This document shows positions 9,336 to 18,472 of a DNA stretch of 64,000 nucleotides, in pieces (position 1 is the stretch's first letter; each line of letters opens with the position of its first letter). Both the position numbers and the translations under genes were made by a program. The DNA lies in assembly GCA_021817845.1 (NCBI GenBank), contig JAKAFW010000016.1, positions 16,919 through 80,918 on the forward strand, read 5' to 3'. This DNA is from FEN-1297 sp021817845. Lineage in GTDB: Bacteria; Bacteroidota; Ignavibacteria; Ignavibacteriales; Ignavibacteriaceae. The notes below the pieces were generated by a model that saw nothing but the letters and a program-made list of their open reading frames with translations, had not been told where the DNA came from and searched no databases.

Positions 9336-10847
9336 GTGAATACAATCAGTCTTGAATATTTGGTCGATAGCTTAAAGCTTATAAAGCCTGAAATAGCGGT
9401 AACAATAACTTTAGTTTTGCTTGTCCTTGTTGATTTAATAATGAACAAGAATAAAAAATTTCTCCCCTATATTTTTATAGGAGGGCTGGTTGTTGCCATA
9501 TATTTTATCCTAGCTCAATACAGTACAAGCTCATTTGCTTTTAACATCTCAAAAAATTTAGGGATGGTGATAGTTGATCCCTTTGGTAATTTTTTCAAAA
9601 TTCTTATCAGCGGCGCTTCAATAATTGTCATCCTTTTTTCAATTTTATCAAACGAAATAAAAGAAGGTGCTGACCGTCAAGGTGAATACTATGTCTTAAT
9701 TGCCGGAATGATTCTCGGCATGTTTTTTATGGTTTCTTCTGCAGATTTAATTTTGATTTATGTCTCAGTTGAGCTATTGTCACTTTCCTCTTACATTCTG
9801 GCAGGGTTTACGAAACAAGCTATAAGAAATAGCGAAGCATCACTGAAGTACGTAATTTATGGTGGTATCTCTTCCGGGATAATGCTTTTCGGAATTTCAA
9901 TCCTTTACGGATTAACCGGCAGTACAAATCTTTATGAAATAAATTCTCTTGTTCAAGCCTCTCAAGTACACGGATTTACTTTCGTTCTAGCTGGCTTTTT
10001 GATTTTTGTTGGGATAGGTTTTAAGATTTCTGCAGCGCCATTTCATTTCTGGACCCCTGATGTCTACGAGGGCGCACCGATTCCTATTACTGCATATCTA
10101 TCAATTGCAAGCAAAGCAGCAGGTTTTGCTCTACTAATTAGGTTTATCAAAATTACATTTATTCAGTCTATCGATCCAAACGGATTCTGGCATCTGTTAA
10201 ATATTATTGATTGGAAGACATTTATTATAATAATTTCAATCTTAACAATGACTCTTGGTAACTTTGCCGCTATTTGGCAAAACAACATGAAGCGTCTTTT
10301 AGCTTACTCAAGCATTGCTCATGCAGGATATTTACTGCTTGGGTTAGCCGTTCTTTCTAATGAGGGAATTGCCGCTATCTTAATTTACTTTGTAATTTAT
10401 GGATTTATGAACCTTGGAGCATTCCTGGTTGTAATGCTTATTTCAAATAAGCTTGGCAGCGAAGAGATTGACGATTATGACGGACTTGGTTCTAAAGCAC
10501 CCTTCTTAAGCGTTTCTCTTGCTATCTTTTTAGTTTCTTTAACAGGATTGCCACCGACAGCAGGTTTTATTGGCAAATTATATATATTTCTTGCTCTTGT
10601 AGATGCGAAGATGATCGTTGTTGCAGTTATAGCTTTGCTTAATACGGTGGTTTCTCTCTATTATTATGCGAGAGTTTTGAAACACATGTTCTTGTCGGAT
10701 TCTACCAAAGAAACACCCGCCTTTACAACCTCAATTTCCTCGATTGTTTTTGTAGCTTTAATGCTTGCGCCGATTTTAATTTTCGGAATTTACTTCACAC
10801 CGCTAGTAGATTTTGCAAAAAGCTCAATTGCTCTAATGGGCTTTTAA
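9336..10847 (+). CDS. nuoN: NADH-quinone oxidoreductase subunit N
   Basis: Third antiporter-like subunit, 503 residues, closing the nuo series. It shows the YVSVELLSLSSYILAGF glutamate helix and the FKISAAPFHFWTPDVYEGAPIPITAYLS segment typical of NuoN. The best start is a GTG codon at 9336; no upstream in-frame ATG fits the family's N-terminus better. A 59-base gap with a hairpin separates it from nuoM. No nuoE, nuoF or nuoG gene follows. Confidence 0.95.
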   Translation: MNTISLEYLVDSLKLIKPEIAVTITLVLLVLVDLIMNKNKKFLPYIFIGGLVVAIYFILAQYSTSSFAFNISKNLGMVIVDPFGNFFKILISGASIIVILFSILSNEIKEGADRQGEYYVLIAGMILGMFFMVSSADLILIYVSVELLSLSSYILAGFTKQAIRNSEASLKYVIYGGISSGIMLFGISILYGLTGSTNLYEINSLVQASQVHGFTFVLAGFLIFVGIGFKISAAPFHFWTPDVYEGAPIPITAYLSIASKAAGFALLIRFIKITFIQSIDPNGFWHLLNIIDWKTFIIIISILTMTLGNFAAIWQNNMKRLLAYSSIAHAGYLLLGLAVLSNEGIAAILIYFVIYGFMNLGAFLVVMLISNKLGSEEIDDYDGLGSKAPFLSVSLAIFLVSLTGLPPTAGFIGKLYIFLALVDAKMIVVAVIALLNTVVSLYYYARVLKHMFLSDSTKETPAFTTSISSIVFVALMLAPILIFGIYFTPLVDFAKSSIALMGF

Positions 10848-10975
10848 GTATTAAGAATTACCACAATTTTAACAATCTTGGTGATATCTAATATTGCTAA
10901 GTTGTTTCTGCATTGCATAATGTATATTAAAGAATTAGCTTTTCAGTGACAATTTGAAGTGAAAAGGAAACAATC

Positions 10976-11329
10976 ATGAAAAATATTATCGTTTTAATTA
11001 TTGCGACAATATTTATGTCGTCATTTTTTCTGATAGCTCAGAACAAAGACACTAACGCAAAAGTTGACTCAACCATCGGGGCTCTAACGTCAAAACTTCA
11101 ACAAAAGATCTTACTCTCCGATCTGCAGACAAAGAATATTAAAGATACAATTATTCAATGGTTAAATGATAAAAAGGATTTAGGTACCGCTTCAATTCAA
11201 ACTAAAATAGAAGGATTCCTGGGCAACCGGGAGAAAGCTAAATACAGCATTATCCAAAAAGGATGGTGGAGCGAACTGATAAAAGCTTTAGATTCTCTTT
11301 CAACGAATAAAAAATTAAGTGGTCGATAA
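10976..11329 (+). CDS. Small secreted protein, unknown function
   Basis: A 117-residue protein with a hydrophobic N-terminal signal peptide (about residues 1-21, ending near LIAQN). The mature part is charged and predicted helical. The segment LQQKILLSDLQTKNIKDTI loosely resembles the LTxxQ motif of periplasmic Spy/CpxP-like proteins, but the similarity is weak. A GAAAAGGAAA purine stretch lies just upstream of the ATG. It stands alone between nuoN and a convergent sensor kinase, so context gives no clear role. Confidence 0.7.
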   Translation: MKNIIVLIIATIFMSSFFLIAQNKDTNAKVDSTIGALTSKLQQKILLSDLQTKNIKDTIIQWLNDKKDLGTASIQTKIEGFLGNREKAKYSIIQKGWWSELIKALDSLSTNKKLSGR

Positions 11330-11361
11330 TTTAAGAATGACCCAAGGTTTTTCTTTACATT

Positions 11362-13155
11362 TTAGGCTGAAAATATAATCTTAAACTCCGTCTGCTCTTT
11401 TGTGTTTAGTATTATTTCTCCTCCGAGTTGTTCGGTTAAGGTAGTGACAAGTTTTAAACCTAACGAATCGCTTTTGCGAAAATCCATTCCTTCTGGGAAC
11501 CCAACACCATTATCTCTAAATATCAAAGTATGTTTCTTTCCTTCCGAATGAAGGCTTATAAAAACTTCTCCGTTTTTGCCCTCTGGAAAGGCGTGTTTTA
11601 AGGAGTTTGAGATGAGCTCGTTGATTATTAAGCCGCACAATATTGCAGTATCGATCTCTAAAAATATCCCCTTAAAATCCGTCTTAAGAGAAATTTTTCT
11701 TGAATCTATGTTATAAGAATTAAATAAATCTTTTGTTAATGAATTGATATATTCAGAAAATTCAATTCTATTCAGATCTTTTGATTGGTATAATTTTTCA
11801 TGAATTAGCGCCATTGAGCGAATGCGGTTTTGGCTTTCGCGAAATATTTCGAGCGATTTCTTATCTTCAATGTAACCTGACTGCAAATTCAAAAGACTTG
11901 AGATTACCTGCAAATTATTTTTGACCCGGTGATGAATTTCCCGAAGCAAAACTAATTTTTCTTGTAGCGTAGCATTAATTTTTTCTTGAGCTTTTTTCCT
12001 TTCACTAATTTCATTTCTTAAATCTTCATTTACATTTGTTAGTGCAGCAGTTCTTTCGATTACTCGTTTCTCAAGTTCCTCCTTAGCTCTTTCTAAATCC
12101 TCAAGAGCAAATTTCCTCTGAGTGCTATCTCTGATTATTGCAATTCCTCCTACAATATTTTTCTTCAGATCAAAGATTGGCGAATAGTATGCTTCAAAAT
12201 ATCCTTCTCTATCATTTTCCGGGACATAAAACCACCTGTCTTTTGCAATACTTGAATGACCTTTTAATGTTTCGTAAAAATATTTGTCTTCTCCGATTTC
12301 ACTAAGAAAAGGCAAGACATCAAAGGCAAGTCTACCAATTGCTTGCGTTTTATTTATGCCAGTCATAGACTCCATCCCTGGATTCCATAAGGTGTAGTTG
12401 CAATTTTTATCGAATGCAAAAATACCGTCGATGCTGCTGTTTAATAATCTTTCCGAAAATTCCATTTCCAGCCTAATATCATGCTCAACTTTTTTACGAT
12501 AATTTATTTCCCTATTAAGTAAATAAAAAACAGTAAGAAAAATTATACAGCTAACAAGTGTCCCGATAATAATTGTATAAAAAGTATTCTTTACATTGCT
12601 CACTAATAGTTGATCTTTTTTTTGAAGCTGATTATATTCATCCGCATGGATGACGGACATTAGTTCCGAAATTCGATTCAATGATTTTCGGCTAACCCAT
12701 TGCTTTAACAAGGTAATCGCCTCCAGATAGTTACCTTGCGCACGGAAATTTATTTCGGATTCAAAACTTTGAAATTTTATAGCAATCAAAGAATCCAGTT
12801 CATTTATTCTATTAAGCTGAAGCCCATTATCCTTAAATAAAATTCTTAAATTATTTAAATCGACAGCTACATTTTTTTCACCTTTGAAAAATGAATTTAT
12901 ATAATTTGAATCACCGGTAATGATATAGTTCCGCTGATATTCTTCTACTCCAATAATTTGAGTATGCAAATCTTCTATAAAAGTAAGAATGTAGTAAGAA
13001 TTGGATCGCCATTCAGCAGTTTGATAGACTATTTTAATATTTCTATATGAAGCTACTCCAATTCCGACTATCAAAATTAATATGAAGACGAAAACGACTT
13101 TTAGACTTTTAATCTCTTTTAAAAATTCCATCTGATTGAAATACCTATAATTCAT
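11362..13155 (-). CDS. CHASE3-PAS sensor histidine kinase (HisKA_2 type)
   Basis: Membrane sensor kinase of 597 residues. Two transmembrane helices (about 15-36 and 190-213) flank an extracytoplasmic CHASE3-like helical domain with the conserved GVEEYQRNYIITGD segment. A PAS domain follows (about 230-345), then a coiled coil, then a HisKA_2 phosphoacceptor region with LREIHHRVKNNLQVISSLLNLQ (histidine near residue 403). The ATPase domain has an intact N box (NELISNSLKHAF), a DNGVGFP G1 box and a SLGLKLV G2 box. No response regulator gene is adjacent; the ligand is unknown. Confidence 0.9.
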   Translation of the reverse strand: MNYRYFNQMEFLKEIKSLKVVFVFILILIVGIGVASYRNIKIVYQTAEWRSNSYYILTFIEDLHTQIIGVEEYQRNYIITGDSNYINSFFKGEKNVAVDLNNLRILFKDNGLQLNRINELDSLIAIKFQSFESEINFRAQGNYLEAITLLKQWVSRKSLNRISELMSVIHADEYNQLQKKDQLLVSNVKNTFYTIIIGTLVSCIIFLTVFYLLNREINYRKKVEHDIRLEMEFSERLLNSSIDGIFAFDKNCNYTLWNPGMESMTGINKTQAIGRLAFDVLPFLSEIGEDKYFYETLKGHSSIAKDRWFYVPENDREGYFEAYYSPIFDLKKNIVGGIAIIRDSTQRKFALEDLERAKEELEKRVIERTAALTNVNEDLRNEISERKKAQEKINATLQEKLVLLREIHHRVKNNLQVISSLLNLQSGYIEDKKSLEIFRESQNRIRSMALIHEKLYQSKDLNRIEFSEYINSLTKDLFNSYNIDSRKISLKTDFKGIFLEIDTAILCGLIINELISNSLKHAFPEGKNGEVFISLHSEGKKHTLIFRDNGVGFPEGMDFRKSDSLGLKLVTTLTEQLGGEIILNTKEQTEFKIIFSA

Positions 13156-13220
13156 TTAACTAAGGATAAATTTACAATTTTATTTATTAATTCACCTTGC
13201 ACAAATAACCATCCAGGAAA

Positions 13221-13276
13221 ATGGAGTAATGGAATATTGGAATAATGGATAAAAACAATTCAATTCCATTAATCCA
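13221..13276. repeat. Dispersed palindromic repeat (TGGAATAATGG family), copy 1
   Basis: The left arm ATGGAGTAATGGAAT (13221-13235) pairs with AATTCCATTAATCCA (13262-13276) almost completely; further TGGAATAATGG units lie between the arms. A related element built of the same TGGA/TCCA units occurs at 57108-57180. The structure suggests a small dispersed palindromic element rather than coding DNA. Confidence 0.6.
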
Positions 13277-13285
13277 AAATTTCAA

Positions 13286-13600
13286 CCTGCCTGGCGGCAG
13301 AGTCTGTTGCACAACTTCCAGATGTCATTTCGAAGGAGTCTTCGACTGAGAAATCTTTTAAATTTTCAACAAAGGAGATTTCTCCCTCCGGTCGAAGATT
13401 TCTCCCTCCGGTCGAAATGACAACAAAGTAGTTAGGCAACACTCTCTGCAGACAGGCCTGCCTGCCGGTAGAGACTGTTGCACAACTCCAAAATGTCATT
13501 TCGACCGGAGGGAGAAATCCCATTTTAGGCAGTTTTGGGACATCTCTTTACGTTCGAGACTAAAATAGGAGAGTTCTGCAACGCTCTCGGTAGGCAGGTT
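13286..13600. repeat. Composite MITE/REP-like repeat island
   Basis: Contains TGTCATTTCGA at 13323-13333, its inverted copy TCGAAATGACA at 13412-13422, and a second direct copy near 13494-13504. Each copy is followed or preceded by GAGAAATC or GATTTCTC words. GTTGCACAAC-type words flank the units, for example near 13307 and 13478, with a degenerate inverted partner near 13573-13587. CCTGCCTG-based GC palindromes lie at 13287 and 13458. The layout suggests two or more adjacent non-autonomous elements. Related copies occur at 17491-17766. Confidence 0.6.
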
Positions 13601-14016
13601 TTCCAAGAATTGTACAACTTTATTTGTCAATATTTTTTTCTATAACTTATTAGAAGATATACCTTTAAAAGTACCCCGGTAAATTTCTTTAAATAATTAT
13701 ATAAATATTGTTGCCTCGATAATTTATTTTTAATAATTTCACGGCGGCTTAAGAAATAATTTTGCATATCACTATTGGGAAATAGTTTATTTTTTAAGGC
13801 TCTCATTGGTATAAAACCTCGTTCTAAATTGTTTAATTTTTATATTATAAAACAAAAATTTTATCATAATTTTTGATTCAAATTAAGAAATTGTTATCAA
13901 ATCAATTAAATGTTGAAATTTACAATTTACACCTCTAAGTTTACGAAAAAGATTAAGGGATTTTACTTTCCATTAAATCATAGTTCAATTATTTCAAAAA
14001 TATATAAGGAGAAAAT

Positions 14017-17000
14017 ATGAAGTTATTCACTACAAAATTTCCCTTCCTTCTTGTGGCTGCACTCTTGCTGCTAATTGCGCAGAATAATTTTGCGCAAGGA
14101 GTAACAACAGCGGCTATTAGCGGAACGGTTGTAGACCAAAGTGGCTCACCATTGCCGTCAGCCAACATTGTGGCTGTACATGTGCCTACGGGGACACAAT
14201 ACGGGACTACATCACGATTAAACGGAAAATTTAATATCCTCGGATTGAAAGTAGGCGGTCCTTACAAAATAACCGTTTCTTACGTTGGATATAAAACTGA
14301 GACAAGAGATAATATTTATCTTGAATTAGGTGAAAACCTAACGCTAAATTTCACCATGTCAACATCGGAAGTGAAACTTTCAGCAGTTGAAGTAACTGCC
14401 CAAAAAAATCCGATAATTAGTAATGATAGAACAGGTTCTTTCCAAAACGTAAATGCAAAACAAATACAAGAAGTTCCTACAATCAGCCGTACATTCCAAA
14501 GTTTTGCAAAACTTTCTCCACTATTTAGCGGAACATCTCTGTCTGCGGCTGGAAGAAACAACCGGTATAATAATATTCAAATTGATGGAACCCAATATAA
14601 TGATCTCTTCGGTTTAGGTTCTTCAGGAACCCCGGGAGGGCAAACTGGCTCAAACCCAATAAGTTTGGATGCTATTCAAGCATTCCAGGTTGTAATCGCC
14701 CCGTATGATGTTAGATATGGTGGATTCACTGGCGGCGGTATTAATGCTATTACACGCAGTGGAACCAATGATTTTGTAGGGTCAGTTTATGGATTCGGAA
14801 GAAATCAAGCATTAGTTGGACTTAGCCCTGACACAAACAAAACTAAACTTGCAAATTTTAGTGAATATCAATATGGTTTCCGCTTAGGCGGGCCAATTAT
14901 GAGAGATAAACTTTTCTTCTTTACAAACCTAGAACTAACACAGCATACTACTCCTCTTTCAAATACCGCTTTAGGACCTCAAGGCAACGCAATTAATCAA
15001 GCATGGGCAGACAGTTTGCAGAACATACTCATTAGTAAAGGTTTCAACCCAGGGAGCTATGCTTTGTCAAATGTAGAGCAACCAAGTACAAAATTTTTCT
15101 TACGTTTTGATTACAACTTATCTAACAATAACAAGCTAACTCTTCGTAATAATTTTGTCCATTCATACCTGGACAATTTAGGTAATAGAAGCGGCACGTA
15201 TTCTTTAAGTTTTGACAGCTATACTTATCGTATTACCAATAATACAAACTCGACCGTACTTCAATTGAACAGCACATTCGGCAATCAAATGTCGAACGAA
15301 TTAACTTTAGGATATACAATAATTCGTGATAACCGCGGTCCGGTTGGTGCGGCTTTACCTGAAATTAACGTTATAATGCCCGGCGGATTTACAATGTATG
15401 CAGGCACTGACAGATTTTCATCTGCCAACAGCCTTGACCAAAACATCTTTGAACTTACCGATAATTTTACATACATAACCGGAAATCATGTTTTAACTTT
15501 TGGAACGCATAATGAATTCTTCAGTTTCAAAAATTTGTTTATTCGTTCATACTGGGGATATTATCAATATAGAGTAAATTATTTATCTCAATTATCAGCT
15601 TCAATGAACAATCCATCGTTCTATCAGAGAGTATTATCCAGAACAAGCGATCCGAAACCGGCGGCTCAATTTAGTGTAAATCAGGTTGGCTTTTATGCTC
15701 AAGATGAATGGTCTGCAATGCCAAACTTTAAATTGACTTATGGTTTAAGAGTAGATGTTCCATTTTTCCCGACCAAACCTGCTCAGAATGATTCTGTTAG
15801 TCATTACTTCCCGGAATATAACACTTCTAATATTCCAAACGGAAATATATTATGGTCACCCCGTGTAGGATTTAACTGGGATATTAATGGAGAACACATT
15901 ACTCAATTAAGAGGCGGTGTTGGTATTTTTACGGGACGCATTCCGTATGTTTGGATGTCTAACAACTACGGCAACACCGGGACATCAATCGCCGAGGTTG
16001 ACGGTTTCGCCGGCACACAATTTTCCCCTGATCCAAATAATCAGCCCGGTGTAGGCGCACCGGGAACTGGCGCTCCCAAATTCCAGTCAGAAATAGATTT
16101 AGTTAATCCCAACTTGAAAATGCCACAGCTTCTTCGTTTTGACGCAGCAGTTGATCACCAGCTTCCTTATGGAATTACCGGTACGGTTGAAGCTTTATAT
16201 TCCAAAAACTTAAATGATATGTTGTATAACGAAATTAACCTGAATCCGGCTATCGGTACTTTACCGGACGGTAGACCATTATACGGCGGCACAAACAACG
16301 GCAACCATAACTTTTTTGGTATGTATTATTTAACCAACACAAGCAAAGGTTACCAATACAACTTAAGCGTTCAGCTTCAAAGAAATGTAGCAAGAGGAAT
16401 TTCAGGTAACATCGGTTATACTTACGGAAGATCATTTGACCAAAACGGTGTTTCATCTTCACAAGCTCAATCTCAGATGAATTATAATCCTATTGCTATA
16501 GATCCGAATAACCCAGCGCTGACTACCTCTGATTATGAAATAAGGAATCGTATTTTTGCATCTGTTTCCTATACTCACGAATTCTTCACAAATGCCCCAA
16601 CAAGCATATCGTTATATTATAATGGTCAATCCGGAATCCCAATATCATACGCTGTTAGCGGTGATGTTAATAACGATGGTTTTTGGGGAAATGACCTATT
16701 CTATATTCCAAAGAATGATGCCGATATTGAAATAGGAACTGTTAAGAATGGCGTATATAGCGCGGCATCTGCCAGCACTTATGCTTCATTCGATAACTTT
16801 ATTAATAACAATGCTTATCTTTCATCCCACCGTGGAGCAATTGCAGAAAGAAACGGTTCAACTTATCCATGGAGAAATGAATTGGATATGAAAATTGTTC
16901 AAACAATCCCGGCATTTAGTAAAGATCATGATTTCCAAATTTCCTTGGATATATTGAATGTCCTCAATTTAATCAATAGCAATTGGGGATGGGATGTAAG

Positions 17001-17175
17001 TGGTGGTTACAATACTTATAATGTTGTTTCTTTCCAGGGTATGGATACTAAAACCGTTCCGGGTAAATCTATACCTGTTTACGGTTTCAGAGCTCCGGGG
17101 AATAATTTGCCATGGAACTATGATAACTTTACCTCACGCTGGACAATGCAGCTTGGAGTAAGATATACTTTCTAA
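14017..17175 (+). CDS. Oar-like TonB-dependent outer membrane receptor
   Basis: Large outer-membrane protein of 1052 residues. A signal peptide (about 1-27, ending FAQG) is followed by a carboxypeptidase-D-regulatory-like domain (about 31-115, with AISGTVVDQSGSPLPSANI), then a plug region with RYNNIQIDGTQYND and GGFTGGGINAITRSGTNDF motifs, then a long beta-barrel ending in an aromatic C-terminus (LGVRYTF). This is the architecture of Oar-type receptors common in Bacteroidota-related bacteria. The ATG follows an AAGGAGAAAAT ribosome binding site. The substrate cannot be told from sequence. A strong terminator follows. Confidence 0.9.
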   Translation: MKLFTTKFPFLLVAALLLLIAQNNFAQGVTTAAISGTVVDQSGSPLPSANIVAVHVPTGTQYGTTSRLNGKFNILGLKVGGPYKITVSYVGYKTETRDNIYLELGENLTLNFTMSTSEVKLSAVEVTAQKNPIISNDRTGSFQNVNAKQIQEVPTISRTFQSFAKLSPLFSGTSLSAAGRNNRYNNIQIDGTQYNDLFGLGSSGTPGGQTGSNPISLDAIQAFQVVIAPYDVRYGGFTGGGINAITRSGTNDFVGSVYGFGRNQALVGLSPDTNKTKLANFSEYQYGFRLGGPIMRDKLFFFTNLELTQHTTPLSNTALGPQGNAINQAWADSLQNILISKGFNPGSYALSNVEQPSTKFFLRFDYNLSNNNKLTLRNNFVHSYLDNLGNRSGTYSLSFDSYTYRITNNTNSTVLQLNSTFGNQMSNELTLGYTIIRDNRGPVGAALPEINVIMPGGFTMYAGTDRFSSANSLDQNIFELTDNFTYITGNHVLTFGTHNEFFSFKNLFIRSYWGYYQYRVNYLSQLSASMNNPSFYQRVLSRTSDPKPAAQFSVNQVGFYAQDEWSAMPNFKLTYGLRVDVPFFPTKPAQNDSVSHYFPEYNTSNIPNGNILWSPRVGFNWDINGEHITQLRGGVGIFTGRIPYVWMSNNYGNTGTSIAEVDGFAGTQFSPDPNNQPGVGAPGTGAPKFQSEIDLVNPNLKMPQLLRFDAAVDHQLPYGITGTVEALYSKNLNDMLYNEINLNPAIGTLPDGRPLYGGTNNGNHNFFGMYYLTNTSKGYQYNLSVQLQRNVARGISGNIGYTYGRSFDQNGVSSSQAQSQMNYNPIAIDPNNPALTTSDYEIRNRIFASVSYTHEFFTNAPTSISLYYNGQSGIPISYAVSGDVNNDGFWGNDLFYIPKNDADIEIGTVKNGVYSAASASTYASFDNFINNNAYLSSHRGAIAERNGSTYPWRNELDMKIVQTIPAFSKDHDFQISLDILNVLNLINSNWGWDVSGGYNTYNVVSFQGMDTKTVPGKSIPVYGFRAPGNNLPWNYDNFTSRWTMQLGVRYTF

Positions 17176-17200
17176 ATTTAGTTAGTATTATATCTTTCAT

Positions 17201-17231
17201 AAAGCCTTTAGAGAAATCTAAAGGCTTTTTT
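17201..17231 (+). terminator. Intrinsic terminator after Oar-like receptor gene
   Basis: A perfect 12-base stem, AAAGCCTTTAGA paired with TCTAAAGGCTTT, is closed by a GAAA tetraloop of the stable GNRA type and runs into a T-tract. It lies 25 bases after the stop codon of the receptor gene. This is a textbook rho-independent terminator. Confidence 0.93.
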
Positions 17232-17313
17232 ATTGCCTCTTAAAGCATTCGATATAGAGCTAGTACTGTGACTCTGTGCACGATATAATTTTTCATTTAT
17301 CATAATTTTGTAT

Positions 17314-17493
17314 ATGAAAAAATTAGATGGACATTTGATGCTATGGGCTGTAACACTTATATTATTTTTGCTATGGTTAGTGGAGATTGTTTTTAAAATT
17401 TCTACCGGAGTTTTCCCCCATATAATTCTAATAATTGCAATGGTTCTTCTAATTATAAATCTTTTTCGGATGGCAAAATCTAGTTCACAATAA
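17314..17493 (+). CDS. Small membrane protein, DUF5670/lmo0937-like
   Basis: A protein of about 59 residues that is nearly all hydrophobic, with two predicted transmembrane helices (MLWAVTLILFLLWLVEIVF and IILIIAMVLLIINLF) separated by a short GVFPH turn. The pattern matches the small lmo0937-type membrane proteins found widely in bacteria, of unknown function. A TTG at 17308 could extend it by two codons, but the ATG at 17314 is preferred. Its stop codon lies at the outer edge of the following inverted-repeat element. Confidence 0.6.
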   Translation: MKKLDGHLMLWAVTLILFLLWLVEIVFKISTGVFPHIILIIAMVLLIINLFRMAKSSSQ

Positions 17494-17766
17494 ATTATAG
17501 AGTACTTCTAAAAACTATCATTTATAAAAATTTAACGCAGAAAACCTGCCTGTCTGCAAGCTCCTTAGATATGACATACAAGTAATTGTCATTTCGAATC
17601 CGGCTTAAGCCGGTGAGAAATCCCCTTGTAAAGCTTAGATGGTCGAATTGAACATGGGATTTCTCCTTCGAGGACTCAGTCGAAATGACACAATCCTTTT
17701 TTTGTCATTTCGAACCTGCCTGCATTCAGGTAAATATTGAAGTTTTTAGAAGTGCGCTATAATTTA
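17491..17766. mobile_element. MITE-like non-autonomous element with terminal inverted repeats
   Basis: About 276 bases bounded by inverted repeats of about 26 bases (17491-17516 and 17741-17766) that differ at two positions; the shared core is ACTTCTAAAAACT. Inside are TGTCATTTCGA at 17587-17597 and 17703-17713, the inverted TCGAAATGACA near 17680-17690, and CCTGCCTG words at both ends. There is no transposase. It fills the gap between two convergent genes, and its left end contains the stop codon of the upstream small gene. Target duplications cannot be separated from the repeat ends by eye. Confidence 0.65.
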
Positions 17767-17779
17767 ATCAAAAATTATT

Positions 17780-18472
17780 TCAAAGAAGAGCTGCACATTT
17801 GATAATAGCTGTTTCAGACCTTAGCCGGTTTTTAGCTATTTTATATTTTTCAAAATCTTCGAACAGATCTAATTCCCTTTCTGATAACCCGCCTTCAGGT
17901 CCGAAAATAAAGTAACAATTGCTAGTTGAATCCGTTTTTATTCTTGCAAATTGTTGATTGGAATTTTGTTCAAATATGAATTTTATTCCTGGTTTATCCT
18001 TTATTGCTTCAACAGATGTTTCAAATGAAATTTTTGGTAAGAAACTGCGAAGCGATTGTTTCATTGCTGAAAGAAGAATCTTGTTCCATCTCTCAATTTT
18101 ATTTCCTCTGGATATTGCACGATCTGCATCATAAATAATAAAATTAGTTATGCCAAACTCGGTACATTTTTCTAAAATAAATTCAAACCGTTCAGGATTT
18201 TTAAGCCTAGGTATGCAAAAGGAAATATTAGCAAGACTGTTTTCGAAACGATAAGTGTTCTGGATATTCAGTTCCACAGAAGATAATTCAACTTTAGATA
18301 TCTTTGTTCTAAATATATTCCCGCAGCCGTCTGATACGAATACTTCCTCTCCCTCAGTGTGGCGCATTACTTTTGTAATGTGCTTAAGCTCCTCACCCTC
18401 AATTTTTATTTTCTCCCGGAAAATATTATTAGGTGAAGAGAAATAAAGTTCTATGTTAGAAAGATATTCCAA
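17780..18472 (-). CDS. rsmE: 16S rRNA (uracil-1498-N3)-methyltransferase
   Basis: SPOUT-family RNA methyltransferase that modifies U1498 of 16S rRNA, 230 residues. Visible signatures are the N-terminal HITKVMRHTEGEEVFVSDGCG segment and the knotted C-terminal SAM-binding core with FIFGPEGGLSERELDLF and the NRLRSETAIIKCAAL end. The start overlaps the end of the upstream Omp85-like gene by 17 bases, and no later in-frame ATG preserves the family N-terminus, so co-translation with that gene is likely. Confidence 0.93.
   Translation of the reverse strand: MEYLSNIELYFSSPNNIFREKIKIEGEELKHITKVMRHTEGEEVFVSDGCGNIFRTKISKVELSSVELNIQNTYRFENSLANISFCIPRLKNPERFEFILEKCTEFGITNFIIYDADRAISRGNKIERWNKILLSAMKQSLRSFLPKISFETSVEAIKDKPGIKFIFEQNSNQQFARIKTDSTSNCYFIFGPEGGLSERELDLFEDFEKYKIAKNRLRSETAIIKCAALL

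Larger units (their letters stand above)
13156..14016. other. Long non-coding, repeat-bearing interval
   Basis: About 860 bases without a credible gene. It holds a short palindromic repeat (13221-13276), a composite of TGTCATTTCGA-type repeats (about 13286-13600), then about 400 bases of AT-rich DNA leading to the Oar-like receptor. An open frame on the minus strand at 13269-13523 is formed by the repeats and is not considered a gene. Confidence 0.7.

Noticed and set aside
13269..13523. Open reading frame of 84 codons on the minus strand
   Set aside because: It lies wholly inside the repeat island and its translation is made of repeat units; no family or start signal supports it.
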